Part shown: positions 48,311 through 56,465 of the stretch, one piece after another
Layout: every line of letters begins with the position of its first letter
Position numbering within the stretch: position 1 is the first letter of the stretch
DNA from: Inquilinus sp052078665
GTDB lineage: Bacteria; Pseudomonadota; Alphaproteobacteria; DSM-16000; Inquilinaceae
Length of the DNA stretch: 64,000 nucleotides
Direction: 5' to 3'
NCBI RefSeq assembly: GCF_052078665.1
Contig: NZ_JBQJIK010000044.1
Span: 4,652-68,651 of the forward strand
The notes under the pieces: model-generated
Seen by the model: the letters and a program-made list of their open reading frames with translations, nothing else
Databases searched by the model: none
What the model was told of the DNA's origin: nothing
Program-made: the position numbers and the translations under genes

Positions 48311-49159
48311 CTACCAGCGAAACGAGGGCAGCAGGATGTCCGGGCTGCAGCCGACGATGGCGAATTCCCGCGCCATCTCGTCCTCCTCCATGCCGGCATG
48401 GATGCCGGTGCGCACCAGCGCGGCGGCGGCGCCGAAGCCGCGGGCGCCGGCGACGTCGTGCTCGACGCTGTCGCCGACGCAGACCACGTCGCCGGGCCGC
48501 TCCACCCCGGCGGTGGCGGCGGCGTGGCGGTACATCAGCGGATGCGGCTTGCCGACCCAGGTGACGCTGCCGCCGAGCCCTTCGTACATCTCGGCGATGC
48601 GGCCGGCGCCGAAGGCGGGGCCCAGCGGGGTCAGCATGATCTTGTCCGGGTTGGTGCACAGCGCCGGCACGCCGCGCGCCGCGGCTGGAGCGAGGAGCGC
48701 GCTGTAGCGCTCCAGGGGAACAAGATGTCCCTGGCTGCCGGCGATCAGCACCAGGTCGGCGGCATCGCCGGTCTCGGCCTCGGCGAAGCCCAGCGTCTCG
48801 GCGAAGCCGCGATCCTCGCCGCTGGAGATCACCAAGCAGCGGGCGCCGCTGCCGGGCGAGACCGGCAGCGTGCCGCTCTGCAGCAGCGCCAGGGCGATGT
48901 CGCCGGAGGTGACGAAATGGTCGTAGCTGTCGCGGGCAAAGCCCAAGGTCTCCATCCGCCGGGCGTTGTAGGCGGCGGAGCGGCCGGAGTTGGACAGCAG
49001 CACGATGTGCCGGCCGGCATCCTTCAGCCGGCGCAGCGCCTCGATCGCGCCGGGATAGGGGTGGCGGCCGTCATGCAGCACGCCGTACTGGTCGACGAAG
49101 AAGGTGCCGAAGCGGTCGGCCAGGTTGCCGATCCCGTCCACCCGTTCGATCTCCGGCAT
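48311..49159 (-). CDS. HAD-IIA family sugar-phosphatase-like hydrolase
   Basis: 282-residue HAD superfamily hydrolase of subfamily IIA (NagD/PGP-like). The nucleophile motif I reads FFVDQYGVLHDG, where Asp is followed at +2 by Tyr rather than the usual Asp. Motif II is 'IVLLSNSGRSA', and motif III/IV are 'GKPHPLMY' and 'VVCVGDSVEHDVAGARGFG'. Its ATG shares one base with the stop of the upstream FGGY kinase gene (TGATG), so it is translated with the catabolic operon. It may dephosphorylate side products or a pathway intermediate. Confidence 0.88.
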   Translation of the reverse strand: MPEIERVDGIGNLADRFGTFFVDQYGVLHDGRHPYPGAIEALRRLKDAGRHIVLLSNSGRSAAYNARRMETLGFARDSYDHFVTSGDIALALLQSGTLPVSPGSGARCLVISSGEDRGFAETLGFAEAETGDAADLVLIAGSQGHLVPLERYSALLAPAAARGVPALCTNPDKIMLTPLGPAFGAGRIAEMYEGLGGSVTWVGKPHPLMYRHAAATAGVERPGDVVCVGDSVEHDVAGARGFGAAAALVRTGIHAGMEEDEMAREFAIVGCSPDILLPSFRW

Positions 49160-50421
49160 CAGTGTCCTCCGAGTCCGGCCAAAGCCAGCCGGGCTGTACC
49201 CTCTGCCGCGTCCTCCGACAAGGCCGGCAGGAAGGGCACGCCCAGCTGCCGGCGGCGGATCTCGGTCCAGCCGGCATTGGCGGCGCCGCCGCCGACGCTG
49301 CGCAGCGAGGTCACGGCCGGCGCCCCGAGATCCGCCAGCAGGCGATAGGCGCGGCCCTCGATCCCGGCGATGCCCTCCAGCACGCCCTGGAAGAACACCG
49401 AATCGTCCTCCGGCCGCGGTTCCAGCACCGGTGCCAATGCAGGGTCGGCGACTGGGAAGCGCTCGCCCGGACGGGGCAATGGATAATAGGACAGGCCGGT
49501 AGGCCGGTCCGGCCGCAGCGAAGCGGTCAGCGCCGGCAGCCGGTCGCGGCCGAACAGCTGGGCGATCACCGCCCCGCCGCTGTTGGAGGCGCCGCCGACC
49601 AGCCAGCGGTCGCCCATGCGGTGGCTGTAGACGCCGTGCTGCGGAGAATCGACCGGTCGGTCGGACAATAATTTGATCACCAGGGTTGACCCCAGTGCGG
49701 TGACCGCGTCGCCCACCGCATCCGCCCCGGTGGCGAGGAAGGAGGCGCAGCCGTCGGTGGTGCCGGCGACCACCAGCGTGCCGGCGGGCAGGCCGAGGGC
49801 GACGGCGTCGGCATCCACCATGCCGACCACCGTGCCCGGCGCCACCGCCCGCGGCAGGGCGGCGGGATCGATGCCGAGATCGAGGATCCAGTCCGGCCAG
49901 CGCCGGGCCACCGGGTCGTAGCCGGTCTTCAGCGCGTTGTTCTCGTCGGTGACGTCGAAGCGGCCGGACAGGCGGCCGGCGATCCAGTCGGCCTGGTGCA
50001 GCACCCTGACCGCCCCCGGCCGGCGCAGCAGCACCAGGGCGCGGGCGAGGGCGGAGCTGCGGCCGCGGGCGGCGCTGCCGGCCGGGGCCACGGCGTCGAC
50101 CCGCGCGGCCACCGCGTCGTCCGGGCAGGGGTCGTTGTACATCAGCGCCGATCCGACCGGCCGCCCGGCCGCGTCAGCCGCCAGCACGGTGCCGGAGGTG
50201 CCGTCGACCGACAGGGCGCCGACCGCGGACAGGTCGGCCTCCGCCGCCAGCCGGCGCAGTGCCGCCACGGTGGCCAGCCACCACATCTCCGGGTCGCGCG
50301 GGTCCAGCCCCGGGCCGTCGGTCGCCATGGTGCCGCGTCCGACCGGGCGGCCGGCGGCGTCCACCGCCACCGCCCGCACGCCGGAGGTGCCGACATCAAT
50401 GCCGATCGCGCGTGCCGTCAT
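49159..50421 (-). CDS. FGGY-family sugar kinase, D-ribulokinase-like
   Basis: 420-residue carbohydrate kinase. 'IGIDVGTSGVRAVAVDAAGR' is the N-terminal phosphate loop, 'GALSVDGTSGTVLAADAAGR' is the second conserved block, and 'VGGGAANAGWTEIRRRQLGV' is the C-terminal ATP-binding FGGY signature. It is shorter than typical 480-520 residue xylulokinases and closest in feel to the plant/cyanobacterial D-ribulokinase type. Start: the ATG after GGGAGGGCTGAGC, 2 bp after the stop of the class II aldolase gene. It forms the tail of the polyol operon with the aldolase and the HAD hydrolase. The phosphorylated sugar is inferred to be a ketose. Confidence 0.87.
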   Translation of the reverse strand: MTARAIGIDVGTSGVRAVAVDAAGRPVGRGTMATDGPGLDPRDPEMWWLATVAALRRLAAEADLSAVGALSVDGTSGTVLAADAAGRPVGSALMYNDPCPDDAVAARVDAVAPAGSAARGRSSALARALVLLRRPGAVRVLHQADWIAGRLSGRFDVTDENNALKTGYDPVARRWPDWILDLGIDPAALPRAVAPGTVVGMVDADAVALGLPAGTLVVAGTTDGCASFLATGADAVGDAVTALGSTLVIKLLSDRPVDSPQHGVYSHRMGDRWLVGGASNSGGAVIAQLFGRDRLPALTASLRPDRPTGLSYYPLPRPGERFPVADPALAPVLEPRPEDDSVFFQGVLEGIAGIEGRAYRLLADLGAPAVTSLRSVGGGAANAGWTEIRRRQLGVPFLPALSEDAAEGTARLALAGLGGH

Positions 50422-50423
50422 GC

Positions 50424-51476
50424 TCAGCCCTCCCGCCGGCTCAGCGACTGCCGGTATTGCTCCGCGTCCCATTGGGTCAACTCGTCGATCTGCGGCTGGG
50501 TGAAGGGCCGGACGGAGGTACTGGCGGGCACCCGCGCGGCGACATCGGCCAGGCAGCGCGCCATCTCGTCCGCCCCGCGCAGCACGCCCTGGTGCAGCAC
50601 GACGCCACGGCCCTGCACGCCGACGATCGCCGGCGCGCGCGGCCCTTCGCCCAGCGCCGCCAGCTCGGCCGGATTCCGGGCCGTGGCGAGGGCGGCGCCG
50701 AGGAAGATCACATGATCGGGGTAGAAGGCGCCGGCCGTGGCCAGCGCCAGGCTGGCGGGATCGGTCGCGGCGTCATGCGCGACCGGGTCCTGCGGCAGCC
50801 GGTAGGGCGTGCCGCGGACGAACTCGGCCAGCGTCTCCGGCTGCGCCGCGGGGGAGGGGCGGCGAGGTAGAGCAAGGGCGGCGCAGACGCGGTCCAGCAG
50901 CGCTCCGGCCGCGGCGACGCCGTCGGCCGCCACCACCAGCCCGTGATTGCCCAGCACCACGACATTGGTCCCGGGCCAAAGCCGCTCCGCGATCGCCTGC
51001 GACAGGATCAGGCCCGGCTTGCAATAGGGCACGAAGGCCCAGTCCACGCCGGGCAGCCCGTCCAGCCGCTCGGCCAGCCGCGCCTCGGCATCGCTGCGGA
51101 TGGCCAGGGCGATGGTCGAGACGCAATGGACATGCAGCACCGCGGTGAAGGGCAGCACCGCATGCACGGTGGTCTCGATCGACGGCCGCAGCCCGCGCGG
51201 ATTGTGCTCCGCCACTACGAAGTCGCGGGCGGTCTCGGCGGTGGGGTCGCCGTCGCGCATCGCCCGCAGCAGCGGGTCGAGCCGCACCGGCACCAGGATC
51301 TCCTCGTCCTCAGCCCGGGCCAGCCAGGTGCCGGAGGCCTTGATCCACATCGTGCCGTCGCGCTTCAGCGAGGTGTTGCCGCCCGCCGCCTGCACCCGGT
51401 CCGGGTCGCGGCCGAGCTTGGCGGACAGGGCGCGCAGGGCGCGGAATTCGGGATCGGTTGCTGGGTCGAGGGTCAT
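50424..51476 (-). CDS. Class II aldolase/adducin family protein (RhaD-type aldolase domain)
   Basis: 350-residue zinc-dependent aldolase-like protein. 'VQAAGGNTSLKRDGTMWIKA' is the substrate/phosphate loop, 'VLPFTAVLHVHCVSTIALAI' carries two zinc-ligand His residues, and 'VVVLGNHGLVVAADG' the third. It is similar to the N-terminal half of the bifunctional rhamnulose-phosphate aldolase/dehydrogenase proteins, but the dehydrogenase half is absent. The ATG at 51476 is used; the 30 residues upstream are read from a repeat element. It lies 2 bp before the FGGY kinase gene. It may cleave a ketose phosphate formed by that kinase. Confidence 0.86.
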   Translation of the reverse strand: MTLDPATDPEFRALRALSAKLGRDPDRVQAAGGNTSLKRDGTMWIKASGTWLARAEDEEILVPVRLDPLLRAMRDGDPTAETARDFVVAEHNPRGLRPSIETTVHAVLPFTAVLHVHCVSTIALAIRSDAEARLAERLDGLPGVDWAFVPYCKPGLILSQAIAERLWPGTNVVVLGNHGLVVAADGVAAAGALLDRVCAALALPRRPSPAAQPETLAEFVRGTPYRLPQDPVAHDAATDPASLALATAGAFYPDHVIFLGAALATARNPAELAALGEGPRAPAIVGVQGRGVVLHQGVLRGADEMARCLADVAARVPASTSVRPFTQPQIDELTQWDAEQYRQSLSRREG

Positions 51477-51524
51477 GGGCAAGTGTCCCGAAAAATCCAC
51501 TCTCTCCCTCTCGCAAGGAGAGCG

Positions 51525-51607
51525 CGTAGGTTGGGTTCGCGGGCACGCGAACCCAACATCGTGCAACCTGGACGGGTGTTGGGTTCGCCAAGCGAACCCA
51601 ACCTACG
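51525..51607. repeat. Composite inverted repeat of the GTAGGTTGGGTTCG type
   Basis: Outer arms CGTAGGTTGGGTTCGC (51525-51540) and GCGAACCCAACCTACG (51592-51607) are perfectly complementary. Each arm also folds on a nearby internal copy: GGGTTCGC...GCGAACCC near 51533-51553, and GTTGGGTTCGCCAAGCGAAC and its continuation near 51578-51602. A small CTCTC...GAGAG dyad (51506-51522) precedes it. It lies inside the catabolic operon between the GlpD-like and aldolase genes and could form an mRNA-stabilising or partially terminating structure. No transposase is present. Confidence 0.8.
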
Positions 51608-51627
51608 ATCTAACGGCATATTGCCCA

Positions 51628-53175
51628 TCACCGCCCCGCCGCCTGGGCGGCCGGTGCCGGTGCGGCCTCCAGCCATTCGGTGAAGGCCGCGGTCTCCGCC
51701 GGTGACAGATGCAGCCCGTGCTTGGTGCGGCGCCACAGGATGTCCTCGGCGTCTTCGGCCCATTCCTGCACCCGCAGCCAGGCCGCCTCGCGCTCGTACA
51801 GCAGGCCGCCGAAATGGCGGCCGAGATCGGCCAACGACCGGGCGCCATCCAGCAGCGTATCGGCCCTTGTGCCGTAGAGCCGGCCGTAATGCAGGGCCAG
51901 ATCCTCCGGCAGCCAGGGATGGCGGCGGCGGAACTCCGCCAGCCAGCGATCGAAATCGGCGCCGGGCATGTCGCCGCCGGGCAGCGGCACCGCCGCGGTC
52001 CAGGCCGGCCCCATCGCCGGGAAGAAGGGCTTCAGCCGATCCAGAGCGTGCTCGGCCAGCTTGCGGAAGGTGGTGATCTTGCCGCCGAACACCGACAAAA
52101 TCGGCGCCCGGCCGCCGTCGTCGTCGACGTCGAAGACATAGTCGCGGGTCACGGCTGAAGGGTTGGCGGCGTCGTCGTCGAACAGCGGCCGCACCCCGGC
52201 GAAGGAATGCACCACGTCCTGCGGCCCGATCTGGCGCTGGAAGGTGCGGTTCAGCACGCCGCAGAGATACTCGACCTCCGCCGGGTCGACCGCCACCCGG
52301 TCGGGGTCGCCGGTCTGCGGGATGTCGGTGGTGCCGATCAGCAGATAGCCATGCTCATAGGGGTTGATGAAGATCACCCGCTTGTCGGTGTTCTGCACCA
52401 GATAGGCCTGCGGCCCGTCATAGAACTTCGGCACCACGATGTGGCTGCCGCGCACCAGCCGGATCTTCTTGCCCGACTTCAGGCCGGCGGCGCCGGTCAG
52501 CACCCGGTCGACCCAAGGCCCGGCGGCGTTGGCCACGGCGCGGGCGACGACGGGCCTTTCGGCCCCGCCGCCGGCCGGGCGCAGCACCGCATGCCACAGC
52601 CCGTCGCGGCGCCGCAGCGACACGCATTCGGTGCGGGTCAGGATCTCGGCGCCGCGCTCGGCCGCGCCGATCGCGTTCAGCACCACCAGCCGGGCATCGT
52701 CGACCCAGCAGTCGGAATATTCGAAGCCGCGGCGGAAGCGGTCCTGCAGCGGCTTGCCCTCGGGGGCGCGGTGCAGGTCCAGGCCGCGGCTGGCCGGCAG
52801 GCGCTTGCGGCCGCCGAGATGGTCGTACAGGGCCAGCCCCAGCCGCAGCAGCCAGGCCGGGCGCAGGCCGCCGTCATGCGGCAGCACGAAGCGCATCGGC
52901 CAGATGATGTGCGGCGCCGCTTCCAGCAGCACCTCGCGCTCGATCAACGCCTCGCGCACCAGCCGGAACTCATAGTATTCGAGGTAGCGCAGCCCGCCAT
53001 GAACCAGCTTGCCGCTGCGGCTCGACGTGCCTTCGGCCAGGTCGCCCTTCTCGCACAGCAGCACCGACAGGCCGCGCCCGACCGCGTCGCGGGCGATGCC
53101 GGCGCCGTTGACGCCGCCGCCGACCACCAGCAGGTCGACGACGGCCCCGTTCCGCTGTTCCGCTCCGTCCGCCAT
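51628..53175 (-). CDS. GlpD/EryB-like FAD-dependent polyol-phosphate dehydrogenase
   Basis: 515-residue flavoprotein of the glycerol-3-phosphate dehydrogenase family, membrane-associated and feeding electrons to quinones. The FAD site is VVGGGVNGAGIARDAVGRG, followed by 'EGTSSRSGKLVHGGLRYLEY', diagnostic for GlpD. The C-terminal DAO_C domain is present (about 390-505). The stop of the FucA-like gene lies 6 bp upstream. In a cluster with an EryA-like kinase it may act as an erythritol/tetritol-phosphate or other polyol-phosphate dehydrogenase (EryB is a GlpD homologue); it may equally be a true GlpD for glycerol 3-phosphate. The family is certain, the substrate open. Confidence 0.9.
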   Translation of the reverse strand: MADGAEQRNGAVVDLLVVGGGVNGAGIARDAVGRGLSVLLCEKGDLAEGTSSRSGKLVHGGLRYLEYYEFRLVREALIEREVLLEAAPHIIWPMRFVLPHDGGLRPAWLLRLGLALYDHLGGRKRLPASRGLDLHRAPEGKPLQDRFRRGFEYSDCWVDDARLVVLNAIGAAERGAEILTRTECVSLRRRDGLWHAVLRPAGGGAERPVVARAVANAAGPWVDRVLTGAAGLKSGKKIRLVRGSHIVVPKFYDGPQAYLVQNTDKRVIFINPYEHGYLLIGTTDIPQTGDPDRVAVDPAEVEYLCGVLNRTFQRQIGPQDVVHSFAGVRPLFDDDAANPSAVTRDYVFDVDDDGGRAPILSVFGGKITTFRKLAEHALDRLKPFFPAMGPAWTAAVPLPGGDMPGADFDRWLAEFRRRHPWLPEDLALHYGRLYGTRADTLLDGARSLADLGRHFGGLLYEREAAWLRVQEWAEDAEDILWRRTKHGLHLSPAETAAFTEWLEAAPAPAAQAAGR

Positions 53176-53181
53176 CTCTGC

Positions 53182-53853
53182 TCAGGCCGCCTGCTTCGGG
53201 CGCGGGCCGTAATCCTTGAACTTCTCGATCACCCGGTCGATCTCGTCATCCGGCAGGCATTTCGGGCCGCCCAGCATCAGCGTGTAGACATACTGCTTGG
53301 CCAGGGTCTCGACCTCGACCGCCAGCCACATCGCCTTGCCCAGCGCCGCGCCGGTGGCGATCAGCCCGTGGTTCGCCAGCAGGCAGGCGGTGCGGCCCTG
53401 CAGCGCCGCGATCGCATGCTCCGACAGCTCCGGCGTGCCGTAGGTGGCATAGGGGGCGCAGGGGATCGAGTTGCCGCCGCCGCACGCGATCATGTAGTGC
53501 AGCGCCGGGATCTCCTGGTGCCGGATCGCCAGGATGGTCGAGTACATCGGGTGGCAGTGGACGATGGCGTTCACCTCCGGCTTGCGGCGGTGGATGTCGA
53601 GATGGAAGCGCCATTCCGAGGAGGGGCGGTGGTCGCCATGCTCCCAGCTGCCATCCATCCTCATGGCGACGATGTCGTCCGGCGTCATCTCGTCATAGGG
53701 TACGCCGGTCGGGGTCACCAGGATGCCGTCGCCCCAGCGAGCGCTGATGTTGCCGGAGGTGCCCTGGTTCAGCCCGTTGGCGTTCATCTGCCGGCAGGCG
53801 TCGACGATCCTGGTGCGCAGCTCGATCTCGGTGGTGTTCGGTTTGGTGGCCAT
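53182..53853 (-). CDS. Class II aldolase, L-fuculose-phosphate aldolase-like
   Basis: 223-residue zinc-dependent aldolase of the FucA/AraD family, which cleaves ketose 1-phosphates to dihydroxyacetone phosphate and an aldehyde. 'NQGTSGNISARWGDGILVTP' binds the phosphate, 'PSSEWRFHLDIHRRKPEVNA' holds the catalytic Glu, and 'IVHCHPMYS' and 'LLANHGLIATG' carry the zinc His residues. AGGAACCC lies upstream of the ATG. It is in the middle of the polyol operon, between the dehydrogenases, so it probably performs the cleavage step. Exact substrate unknown. Confidence 0.9.
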   Translation of the reverse strand: MATKPNTTEIELRTRIVDACRQMNANGLNQGTSGNISARWGDGILVTPTGVPYDEMTPDDIVAMRMDGSWEHGDHRPSSEWRFHLDIHRRKPEVNAIVHCHPMYSTILAIRHQEIPALHYMIACGGGNSIPCAPYATYGTPELSEHAIAALQGRTACLLANHGLIATGAALGKAMWLAVEVETLAKQYVYTLMLGGPKCLPDDEIDRVIEKFKDYGPRPKQAA

Positions 53854-53871
53854 GGGTCGGGTTCCTAAGGG

Positions 53872-54909
53872 TCAGCAGAGGCGGAGCAGGGGCTCGCCGG
53901 CGAGGTAGCGCCGGACGTCCTCGGCGATCTGGCCGGCGGCATAGGTGACTGTCTTCACCGAAGCGCCGGCGATGTGCGGGGTCAGGGTGACGTTGGGCAG
54001 CTTGAGCAGCGGCCAGTCCTCCGGCGGCGGCTCGACCGCGAAGGTCTCCAGCATGGCGCCGCGCAGCTTGCCCGAGACCAGCGCGTCGTACAGCGCGTCG
54101 TAGTCGACCAGCGGGCCGCGCGCGGTGTTGACGAACACCGCCCCGTCCTTCATCGCGGCGAAGGCCTCGGCGCCGATCATGCCGGTGGTCTCGGCGGTGA
54201 CGCGCGGATGCAGCGTCACCACGTCGCTCTCGGCCAGCAGCGTCTCCAGCGCCACCTGCTGCACGCCGTCGGCGCTGTCGGCGGGGTCGAGCTGGACATA
54301 GGGGTCGGTCACCAGGATGCGGCAGCCGAAGGCCTTCAGCAGGCGCACCACCTTGGCCCCGACATGGCCGTAGCCGATGACGCCGACCGTCATCTCCGAC
54401 AGCTCGCGGCCGGTGAGGTCGGCGCGGTACAGGTCGCCGCGCCAGTTCCCTTGCGACAGCGCGGTGTGGCCGCGGGTGATCATCCGGGTCTCGGCCAGGA
54501 TGGCGCCGATGGTGAACTCGGCCACCGCGCTGGCGTTGCGGCCGGGGGCGTTGACCACCTTCACGCCGCGCGCCTTGGCCGCCTTCATGTCGATGTTGAC
54601 CGGCCCGCCGCGGCTGACGCCGACCAGCTTCAGCCCCGGCAGCCGCTCCAGCATCCCGCCCGAAATCGGGGCCAGATGGGTGACCAGGATCTCGGCGTCG
54701 CCGATGAACTCGACGATCTCGTCCGGATCGCCCATGAACTCCTTCAGCCCGTCGAGGCCGGTGCCGGCATAGCCATGCACCATCGGCTCGTCCGGCCAGG
54801 GCTGCTCCAGCGTCCGGATGTCGAGCGCGGTCGGAATTTTCTCCAGCGCCTCGACGAACAGGCTGGGCAGCATGAAGCGGTCGCCGATCACGGCGATGCG
54901 TCGGGTCAT
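53872..54909 (-). CDS. D-isomer-specific 2-hydroxyacid dehydrogenase
   Basis: 345-residue NAD(P)-dependent dehydrogenase. The nucleotide-binding motif is VGVIGYGHVGAKVVRLLKAF (about 182-201). Catalytic residues are seen in 'VNTARGPLVDYDALYDALVS' (Arg) and 'NVTLTPHIAGASVKT' (His), with the Glu in 'GAMLETFAVEPPPEDW'. The ATG overlaps the stop of the kinase gene (ATGA). It resembles phosphoglycerate or phosphonate/erythronate-type dehydrogenases. It suggests that an acid such as a 4-carbon aldonate or its phosphate is also oxidised by this operon; that is inference. Confidence 0.9.
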   Translation of the reverse strand: MTRRIAVIGDRFMLPSLFVEALEKIPTALDIRTLEQPWPDEPMVHGYAGTGLDGLKEFMGDPDEIVEFIGDAEILVTHLAPISGGMLERLPGLKLVGVSRGGPVNIDMKAAKARGVKVVNAPGRNASAVAEFTIGAILAETRMITRGHTALSQGNWRGDLYRADLTGRELSEMTVGVIGYGHVGAKVVRLLKAFGCRILVTDPYVQLDPADSADGVQQVALETLLAESDVVTLHPRVTAETTGMIGAEAFAAMKDGAVFVNTARGPLVDYDALYDALVSGKLRGAMLETFAVEPPPEDWPLLKLPNVTLTPHIAGASVKTVTYAAGQIAEDVRRYLAGEPLLRLC

Positions 54910-56465
54910 CCTTCGGTCCTCAGGTCTTCCAGGGCGTGCCAGATGGGGCGCAAGGCGCGGTAGCTGGCGCGGTACTGCGGAAACAGGCGGTCGTAGGTCG
55001 CGACCAGCGCCGGGTCGGGCGGCTCGGCCTCGGCCAGCAGCGGCGTCACCCAGCGGGCGCAGGCGGCGTCGATATCGGGCAGGATGCCCAGCGACAGCGC
55101 CGCCACCATGGCCGCGCCGGCGGCGCCGACCTCCTCGCGCTTGACCAGGCGGATCGGCGCGTTGGCGGCGGCGGCGACGATGCCGCGCACGGTGGCGCTG
55201 CGTGCGGCGCCGCCGGCCATGCGGATCTCCGCCGGCGTGCCGCCCACCGCCTCGTAGCAGTCGCGGGTGGCGAAGCCGAGGCTCTCATAGATCGCGCGCA
55301 TCAGGTCGCCGGCGCCGGCGGTGCCGGACAGGCCGATGACCGAGGCGCGGGCGGCGCTGTCGACGAAGGGTCCGCGCTCCCCTGCTTCGGCGATGAAGGG
55401 GTGGTACAGCAGCCGCCCCGGCTTTGCCGCCGCGGCCTTGGCGTCGAGCAGCCGGATCAGGTCGGAGCGCTGCGGCAGCGTCGCCCCGGCGGCGGCCGCC
55501 ACCTCCTCGACCACGCCGCACAGCCAGTCGATGTTCAGCGTCGCCGCCATGTTCGAGACCATGGAGACGTAGCTGCCCGGGACGATGAACGGCATGGTGT
55601 AGCCGACCTCCTCGCCCAGGGTCACACGGTCTGCGCCGAACACGAGGCGCATATGGGCGCCGGTCGAGCCCAGCACGGTGAAGCCGGCGCGGCCTTCCGG
55701 GTCGTAGAGGCCGGAGCCGAGGGCGCCGCACAGCAGGTCGACCGGGGCCAGCACCACCGGCGTGCCGGCGGGCAGGCCGGTTGCGATCGCGGCCTGGGGT
55801 GTCAGCGCCGAATTCTGGCGGGCGCCGTCGACCATCGGCGGCAGCAGCCGGGCCTCGTCCTGCAGCCCGAACAGCTCCAGCACCTCCGGCGCGTACTCGC
55901 GTGTCCGATAGTCGCCAAAGGTGAAGGTGCCTTCCGAGACGTCGGTCGCCCGCTCGCCGGTCATCCGGAAATACAGCCAGTCCTTGCAGTGGAAGGCGGT
56001 GGCGGCCCGGGCCAGCGCCTCCGGCCGGTGCCGCTTCAGCCACAGCAGCTGGCCGGACTGGTTCGACATGTTCAGCATGGTGCCGGTGAAGCGCTGCACC
56101 GCCTTGGCCGTGCCGCTCCGGTGCAGCGCGGCCACGATCGGGCCCGACCGTCCGTCATGCCACAGCATGGCGCGGCCGACCGGCTCGCCGTCGCGGTCGA
56201 TCAGCCAGGCGCCGTCGCCCTGGCCCGTCACCGCGATGCCGGCGACACGCAGGCCGCGCGCCTCCAGCTTGGCCGCCAGCTCGCGCAGCACCAGCGCGGC
56301 GTCGTCCCAGGTCTGGCCGAACTCCTGCTCCATGCCGGCGCCGTCGACCGGGATCGTGGTGTTCGGCCGCGCCGCATGCTCGACCGGCGCACCGTCCAGG
56401 TCGAAGGCCACGGCCTTGACCACCGAGGTGCCGGAATCGAGGCCGATCAGGACGTCCTTGCTCAT
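54906..56465 (-). CDS. FGGY-family carbohydrate kinase, erythritol kinase (EryA)-like
   Basis: 519-residue sugar/polyol kinase. 'LIGLDSGTSVVKAVAFDLDG' is the N-terminal phosphate loop. 'IAVTGQGDGAWLIDRDGEPV' and 'FHCKDWLYFRMTGERATD' with 'SEGTFTFGDYRTREY' closely recall erythritol kinases of Brucella and rhizobia, from memory of the family. 'RMAGGAARSATVRGIVAAAA' is the C-terminal ATP motif. Translational coupling is likely at both ends through ATGA overlaps: its ATG with the stop of the ABC ATPase gene, and its stop with the ATG of the 2-hydroxyacid dehydrogenase gene. It is the expected first catabolic step after uptake by the linked ABC transporter. The substrate is a polyol by context, not proven. 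Confidence 0.88.
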   Translation of the reverse strand: MSKDVLIGLDSGTSVVKAVAFDLDGAPVEHAARPNTTIPVDGAGMEQEFGQTWDDAALVLRELAAKLEARGLRVAGIAVTGQGDGAWLIDRDGEPVGRAMLWHDGRSGPIVAALHRSGTAKAVQRFTGTMLNMSNQSGQLLWLKRHRPEALARAATAFHCKDWLYFRMTGERATDVSEGTFTFGDYRTREYAPEVLELFGLQDEARLLPPMVDGARQNSALTPQAAIATGLPAGTPVVLAPVDLLCGALGSGLYDPEGRAGFTVLGSTGAHMRLVFGADRVTLGEEVGYTMPFIVPGSYVSMVSNMAATLNIDWLCGVVEEVAAAAGATLPQRSDLIRLLDAKAAAAKPGRLLYHPFIAEAGERGPFVDSAARASVIGLSGTAGAGDLMRAIYESLGFATRDCYEAVGGTPAEIRMAGGAARSATVRGIVAAAANAPIRLVKREEVGAAGAAMVAALSLGILPDIDAACARWVTPLLAEAEPPDPALVATYDRLFPQYRASYRALRPIWHALEDLRTEG

